This document shows positions 58,012 through 64,000 of a DNA stretch of 64,000 nt, one piece after another; position 1 is the first letter of the stretch, and every line of letters starts with the position of its first letter. The stretch comes from Strigamia acuminata (Eukaryota > Arthropoda > Chilopoda > Geophilomorpha > Linotaeniidae). The DNA lies in assembly GCA_949358305.1 (NCBI GenBank), contig OX442316.1, positions 7,316,001 through 7,380,000 of the forward strand, written 5' to 3'. The notes under the pieces are model-generated. The model was not told where the DNA came from. It ran no database searches and was given only the letters and a program-made list of their open reading frames with translations. A program made the translations under genes and the position numbers.

Positions 58012-59804
58012 TTATTTTTTAAAAATCTTAATAAAGTAATGTAAAGCAACCGCTATAAATTCAGCTACATGTAACGCACAAAAACCCAAGAAAAATCCAA
58101 GATTTCCTCCAAGATCACTCAAACACGTAACGAAATCGTAGTAAAATTTCTCAGTGATTTTTTCGTAGGTGTCATCAGAAAAATACAATTTTACGATTAT
58201 CTCAGTTTCATCATAAAGTCGGGTAACTACATCTGTTGTCATTGTGTACATTATATCATTACATTTTGGAGGGCATTTACATTTAGTCACATTTAATCTG
58301 TTGTATATATTACTATGTTCAAGATAGAGGTGAACTGAACGGCGAACCCATCTGCAATCTTCCAGTGACGTGTTCTTAACATATGGCATTCTAAAAATAT
58401 GTTAAAAATATTTTCTTTGGCTTTCATTTTAAAGCGTAACAAATAATTTGACTTAATACCTGCATTCTTTTGACATTTGTTTTTCAATACATTCATTGAT
58501 GCAGTCAGTTACAAAATCCTCATCTTTGCAACGATATTGTTCACGAGGTTGTAAATGATACTGAAAATAACAAATAAGTAATTGAATAGAAAGAAGTAAA
58601 TCAAAATTCTACAGTTGTTTATTTTTAAATAGTTCAGCTCTCCTGGCTACATCTCATCTTGTTGATAGATACCTCCTTTCGGTGCAATTGAATGTGAGTT
58701 TCAAACCCTTGAAATATTTCTAGCATGTCAAAATACATTAAATGATACATTTTTGGAGTTAGTTTGTGGTAAGTTGCCAGCTGTAAAAAAGCAGATCATT
58801 CTGTAATTGTAATTAGTTTTTAAGAAAAGGCAAGATCTACCATTAGTCCAATTTTTGGCGTTTGCAGACTTTTTTGGATTCTTTTTTTTTCTGTTTCGTT
58901 ATTGCTGTTGTTGAAGTCAGTTTTTAACTCATTAAAGATACTATCGTTATCTGTATTAAGGAAATGTATTTTCTTATAGGTGAACGGTCCTTTGTACTCT
59001 TCATTGTTAACTACATAAATTTGTAAAAATTTAATATCTACTTACTAACTTTTTATTATTATTATTTTAGTACCAAGATTTATTACCTGTATCTAATCCC
59101 AAGCAACCTCCCCAAAAAGTATTAATACTTGTATCATTGACAGTCAATTCTTTTCCCAAATCTTCACATTTGTCCTGTGTATCTTCACACTTTAAGTATG
59201 AAGCAATTAAAAAACTCAGCGAACATAGTTAATTCAATAAATAATTTAAACAGAATATTTAATTTACCGATGTGTAGACTTTGATTTTGCTGATATATTC
59301 TCTATGTACATCCCACAAGAAGCTAAATGTCATGAATGACCACTCAGGAGTGAACGGCATCAACTTTTCTAGTGCTTTTTTTTCGAAAGGCTCGTCTGTC
59401 ATACAAGCAAAAGTTTTATCTGGGCATAAATCTTTCACTTTGTAGAATGCGCTTCGCATTTGGCGCATAATACCGGGACAAACGTATATTGCAGGAAATG
59501 CCACTGACGAATTGCGGATAATATCGGTTTGTTTGAGAACAGGATTGGATAAATACAAAGTAACAATTTTGTATGATTGCAATCCACAAAGACTTGCCAA
59601 AACAAGCAATATAATCAACCATGCGAGGCGAGCCAAAATGCCGTGGTTATTGGAAATTATTTTGTCTACTCCGATGATACTTATTTGGGGCACTGTTGAT
59701 TTTTTCTTCTTTTTACCTTGGTTAATTAGTTTGGCATTAATTGCACCTATCCGAGAATTAGGAATCCAATAATGATTGTAAGGCAAAAGTTTAATCGTTG
59801 CCAT
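58012..59804 (-). CDS. DEG/ENaC sodium channel subunit, copy H (6 exons, intact)
   Basis: Exon 1 (about 59270-59804): MATIKLLPYNHYWIPNSRI, IIGVDKIISNNHGILARLAW (canonical HG retained), TM1, YLSNPVLKQTDIIRNSSVAFPAIYVCPG. Ectodomain exons at about 59085-59193, 58845-59015, 58675-58780, 58460-58562. Exon 6 (58012-58391): MPYVKNTSLEDCRW, CKCPPKC, SDLGGNLGFFLGFCALHVAEF. Beta subtype, closest to I. Its upstream DNA, including a broken piece of the DD3-3-like gene, is duplicated from upstream of I. Confidence 0.9.
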
Positions 59805-60094
59805 CTTCTTGCTGATTGTTAATAATTTAAATTGCGACCGTCAGATCAGGAACAGTACTACCTGTCTTATCAGCAGTTACTTACTCACAGGCAGAGACTA
59901 TAGATTATTAATGTGTTTTAATGGGCTGTTTATGTTCTACACGTATTTCCGAGCTGTATTCCACTTTTCGTACATTCTCATAAAGTTGTTTAATACGTAA
60001 TAGGCGTGTCGCAATTGATTTAGCTATTTTTACATGTGCGCAATATGTTAGAAGTTTTGAATTAAAAATTGTTTCGGTGATCGAGTAAGAGGAA

Positions 60095-60410
60095 GGAATT
60101 TAAACGTCAACATTTATTATTAAATAACAATTATTTAAATTCTATCTTGCAAAGACCTCTGAGTTCTTTGGCCTATTGATTTCACTGCTTTCCAGTGATG
60201 TTTATGCTTAGCAAAGTGTAAAACCATAGCTAGGAGAATGAAAACCACCACAAGTGTAACTACATACCACACGGTTCAGTGTGGAAAGTGGCCATATTGT
60301 TTTTTAACTCTCATCTAATCGTTGCTATCGGGATGGATCTGCTAGGAAAATGCAGTAGACATGAACTGATTACCATACTATTCTTGCATTGCCAGACTAA
60401 TAGTTTTTTG
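60095..60410 (-). pseudogene. Broken copy of the 3' end of the DD3-3-like gene
   Basis: Matches 62695-63050 (last exon and 3' UTR of the DD3-3-like gene) with shared blocks such as ATTCTATCTTGCAAAGACCT and GTTCAGTGTGGAAAGTGGCC. About 58 bp covering the first part of the membrane helix is missing and further small changes shift the frame. It shows that the duplication that made H or I included the neighbouring gene's tail. Confidence 0.85.
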
Positions 60411-60576
60411 CGCAGTTTAACACGTTTATTTTATTTTACACCGGATATTAGTTTGCGATGATGTGTGGTTGGATTGGACGGTGAGGGAGAGTCTTTGTAT
60501 TTTTTATATTGAGGTTGTGGGGTGAGTTCTTTTTAAAAATAAAGTTGAACATAAAAAGATTTATACTGTTCAGAAA

Positions 60577-62368
60577 TTATGTTTTAAAAATCTTATTGAA
60601 ATAATGCAAAGCAACTTCAATAAATTCAGCTGCGTTTAAAATACAAAAACCCAAGAAAAAACCAAGACTTCCTCCAAGATCGCTCAAACACGCAGCAAAA
60701 TCGTAGTAAAATCTCTCGGTGATTTTGTCGTACGTATCATCAGAAAAATACAATTTGACGATTGCCTCAGATTCATCATAAAGTCGGGTAATTACATCTG
60801 TTACCATTGTGTACATTATATCAGTGCATTTTGGAGGGCATTTACATTCGGACAAATTGAATTTGTTGTATATGTCATTATGTTCCAGGTAGAGGTCAAG
60901 TGCCCTGCTAGTCCATTTACAATCTTCCAGTGACGTGTTCTTCACGTATGGCATTCTAAAGATTCGTTAAGAATATTTCTTATTTTTCTTTCATTTTCCA
61001 TTTGAACTGTAACAAATAATTTCAGTTAATACCTGCATTCTTTTGACATTCGTTTTTCAATACATTCATTGAGGCAGCCAATTACAATATCCTCGTCTCT
61101 ACAAGGATATTGTTTACGAGGTTGTAAATGATACTGAAAATAACAAATTAGTAGTTGAATAGAAAGAAGTAAATCAAAATTATACCGACGATTGTTTAAG
61201 TAGACTAGGTCTACTGCTCTCCTCGCTACAACATATCTTGTTGATAAATACCTCTTTTCGGTGCAGTTGTATGTGAGTTTCAAACCCTTGAAATATTTCT
61301 AGCGTGTCAAAATACATTAAATGATACAGATTTGGACTTAGTTTGTGGTTGATCGACAGCTGTCAAAAAGCAGATCATTCTGTAGATGTAATTAGTTTTT
61401 AAGAAAAGGCAAGATTTACCATTAGGCCGATTTTTGCCGTTTGCAGACTTTTTTTGATCAGTTCTTTTTCGGTTTCATTTGTGCTGTTGTCAAATTCATA
61501 TTTTAACTCGTTAAAGACGTCATTGTAATATGCACTGCTGACATGTAATTTCTTATACGTGAACGGTCCTTTATATTCTTCATTGCCAACTACAGCAACG
61601 TATATGTAAATTTCTAACAACTAACTTTATCGGTACTTAGATTTCTTACCTGTATCTAATCCTATGCAACCTCCCCAAAAAGAATCAATTCTTATGCGAT
61701 TAACAGTCAATTCTTTTCCCGAAGCTTCACATTTGTCCTGTGCCTTTTCACACTTTAAGTATAAACCGATTAAAAAGCTTAGCAAACATAAATTGATTCA
61801 ATAAATAATCGAAAGAGACTATTTAATTTACCGATGTGTAGACTTTGATCACGCTGTTGAGATCTCCGTCTAAATCCCATAGGAAGCTAGCTGTCATGTT
61901 TGATGTATCAGGAATGATCGGCGGCATAATTTCTAGTACTTTTTTTTCGAAAGGCTCGTCTGTCGTGCAAACTAAAGTTCCATCTGGGCATAAATCTTTC
62001 AATTTGTTGAATGTGCTTCGCATTTGGCGCATAATACCGGGACAAACGTATATTGCGGGAAAGGCCACTGACGAATTGCGGATAATATCGGTTTGTTTGA
62101 GAACAGGATTGGATAAATACAAAGTAACAATTTTGTATGATTGCATTCCACAAAGACTTGCCAAAACAAGCAATATAAGCAACCATGCTAGTCGAGCAAC
62201 AATGCCGTGGTTATCGGAAAATATTTTCTCTACTCCGATTATACTTATTTGTGGCACTGTCAAACTTTTCTTCTGTTTACGTTGGTTAATTAGTTTGCCA
62301 TTAATTGAACATATCCGAGAATTTGGTATCCAGTAGTGACAGTAAGGCAAAAATTTCATCGTTGCCAT
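60577..62368 (-). CDS. DEG/ENaC sodium channel subunit, copy I (6 exons, intact)
   Basis: Exon 1 (61832-62368): MATMKFLPYCHYWIPNSRI, IIGVEKIFSDNHGIVARLAW (HG retained), TM1 LLILLVLASLCGMQS, YLSNPVLKQTDIIRNSSVAFPAIYVCPG. Ectodomain exons at about 61650-61755 (CEKAQDKCEASGKEL), 61420-61595 (NEEYKGPFTY), 61252-61365, 61032-61135 (YPCRDEDIVIGCLNEC). Exon 6 (60577-60957): MPYVKNTSLEDCKW, CKCPPKC, SDLGGSLGFFLGFCILNAAEF. About 475 aa, a normal length for a short DEG/ENaC. The first gene of the array in transcription direction; beta subtype, pair of H. Confidence 0.9.
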
Positions 62369-62724
62369 CTTCTTGCTAATTATTAATTAGTAAAAATGTG
62401 ACCGCTGGAGCACAAACGGTATTACCTGTCTTATTCACAGTGAGAGAGACTATCGATTATTAATGTGGTTTAGTGGACTGTTTACGTTTACGTCCAACTC
62501 GTATTTCCGAGCTGTCTTCCACTTTCCTTACATATCACATAAAGTTGATTAATACGTAAGAGGCGTGTCGCAATTGATTTAAGTATTTTTACATGTGTGC
62601 TGTTGGTTTTGTCCACGATTGTACATGGTTACATGATAAAAGTGTTGAATTAAAAATTGTCTCGGTGATATAAAGTAAGAGTAAGGAATTTAAACATCAA
62701 CATTTATTATGAAATAATAATAAT

Positions 62725-64000
62725 TTAAATTCTATCTTGCAAAGACCTCTGAGTTCTTTGGCCTATTGATTTAACTGCTTTCCAGTGATGTTTATTCCTA
62801 GAAAAGTATAAAACCGTAGCTAGGAGAATGAAAACCACAACAAGTGGAACTACGATAGCAGCTATCAAGCCAGTGCTTGTTGCATGAGTTCTGGCAAAAA
62901 ACATTCCACCCCGTTCAGTGTGGAAAGTGGCCATATTATTTTTTAACTCTGCATCCAACTGTTGCCATATGGATGGCTCTGATAGCGAAGTGCGGTACAC
63001 ATGAACTGAACCCCCATACATTTCTTTCATTGCCAGACTAACTTCCACAAATTTGCCTTTGGTCACTGATATATCTTCGGGTTCTACGATGAGTACGTTA
63101 CTGGCCAAGTCGGTCTTTAAACGCGACTTGACGAAAGAAAAAGAAAAAGAAATATTAGTTGCAAAAATAAAGTGAATGCAAAAACATGAGTTTTACATTT
63201 AAAGTTTTAAATTTGTCGCTGTTCGAAACAATTTCGGATTTCCATTCTTCCAGGCGAAGTTTAGTTAATTTAGGAAGTACTTCTTCTGGTATTTTAATAT
63301 TACTCGAACTAAATTCACGAAAACTCAATTTTTAACAGCCATATAGCATTTAATTGAAATACCTACCCCACATTTACGTTTCCTCCATTCCATCCAATAG
63401 ATTTGGTTTTAAAAGCTGCGTTGATAACTATTATTTGACCTTTCTGATTCCGATTTGAAAAGTTATTGTTCCGCGTACACATAAAGTTAAACTGACCAAT
63501 TTGAGTCAGTTGACGTAAGCCAAGATTAAAGTAAGTGCCACTATCGTCCAAAGTTGAAAGACTGCCACTAGACAAAACTTGTAATTTATAAAAAAATATA
63601 TATATATAAATTAATAGTTCAGTTTATTAATTAAAACAATGTATTTACCTGGTTGCAGAAACGCGAGTTGTTGTAAATCACTCCTATTTAAGCCTAAAAA
63701 TCCTCTACTCTCAGGTTGATTTTCGAGTAAATCTCTTAGGGGTACTATGTTATTTCTATCTGTGCCCGCTAAGCCTTCGCCATCATTTTCTATTGGATTG
63801 TTATTTGATCCTGTCCATCTAAATGAATTAATACATTTACTTTGAATGTGTTGTTTTTAAAAGTACTGTAACTACGTAGTTGTTTTTACTGAATATGTAT
63901 GTGATCATTTTTTGAAGCAGTCAACATTTGTGGTACAAAATCGTATTCGACTGCAGGATATACTTGAACAATATTTCCTCTCTTCCCACGAATATTCAAA
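62725..64000 (-). CDS. DD3-3-like membrane protein, 3' part (5' end beyond window)
   Basis: Exons read on the minus strand: about 63880-64000 (GKRGNIVQVYPAVEYDFVPQ), 63652-63818 (RWTGSNNNPIENDGEG, GTDRNNIVPLRDLL), about 63363-63585 (FNFMCTRNNNFSNRNQKGQI), about 63198-63312 and 62725-63125. These blocks match the conserved eukaryotic protein first named DD3-3 in Dictyostelium: a secretory-pathway protein with a cupredoxin-like or beta-rich outside part. Here the last exon adds a single TM helix (GLIAAIVVPLVVVFILLATV) and a short basic tail ending QRSLQDRI, so it is a type I membrane protein. The molecular function of the family is not established. Its tail is duplicated at 60095-60410. Confidence 0.8.

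Noticed and set aside
42254-60957. MPYV... frames as separate small genes
   Set aside because: Each is exon 6 of a channel gene: an acceptor AG lies just before, and the previous exon ends in phase with it (C-R-MPYV).

Overview
This window is AT-rich animal nuclear DNA: multi-exon genes with short introns (mostly 50-150 bp, GT-AG), 5' and 3' flanks of one to three kilobases, and many small non-autonomous DNA transposons. The gene content (Methuselah-like receptor C-terminus, astacin, DEG/ENaC channels, sushi proteins, EHMT/G9a, IRF, a CEMIP-type hyaluronidase homologue) is metazoan. TTAGG-type repeats inside one transposon and the Methuselah-like receptor point towards an arthropod or related ecdysozoan, but the species cannot be fixed from the sequence. 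Exons were joined by eye from protein homology and splice sites; where the whole CDS was summed (ZMYND10, astacin, GPCR, IRF, EHMT, aquaporin) the exon lengths give an open frame divisible by three.

Layout. 1-390: 3' end of a Methuselah-like GPCR (+). 535-2445: complete ZMYND10, a dynein-arm assembly factor (-). 2580-3655: truncated mariner-like transposase. 5140-6860: secreted astacin protease (-). 7264-10711: class A neuropeptide-type GPCR (-), whose second intron holds an 886-bp TIR element filled with telomere-like repeats. 12039-14639: very short interferon regulatory factor (+), its DNA-binding domain split by a 2-kb intron carrying a palindromic repeat element. 14640-17680: gene-poor, with one fold-back element. 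18163-22552: EHMT/G9a histone H3K9 methyltransferase (+). 23011-30089: CEMIP/KIAA1199-like secreted protein (-), convergent with EHMT. 32256-37201: secreted WAP-sushi-Ig protein (+). 37629-38446: aquaporin with an in-frame stop (-). 39243-39547: small single-pass membrane protein (-).

39885-62368 is a same-strand tandem array of nine DEG/ENaC sodium-channel genes (called A to I here from low to high coordinate): seven look intact (B, C, E, F, G, H, I), D has a nonsense codon and A is deleted and transposon-hit. Orphan exon pieces and duplication scars lie between them. 62725-64000 is the 3' part of a DD3-3-like membrane protein (-), the tail of which was copied into the array.

Most interesting: the DEG/ENaC family has lost the gating His-Gly motif in most copies and carries Cys at the third selectivity-filter position in all copies with a C-terminal exon; paralogous copies act as natural empty sites that prove two transposon insertions to the base (target duplications ACT and GTCTAGAT). 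Other points are the minimal IRF, the aquaporin with NNSA for the first NPA plus a TAG at a conserved Gln, and the transposon that carries TTAGG-like arrays.
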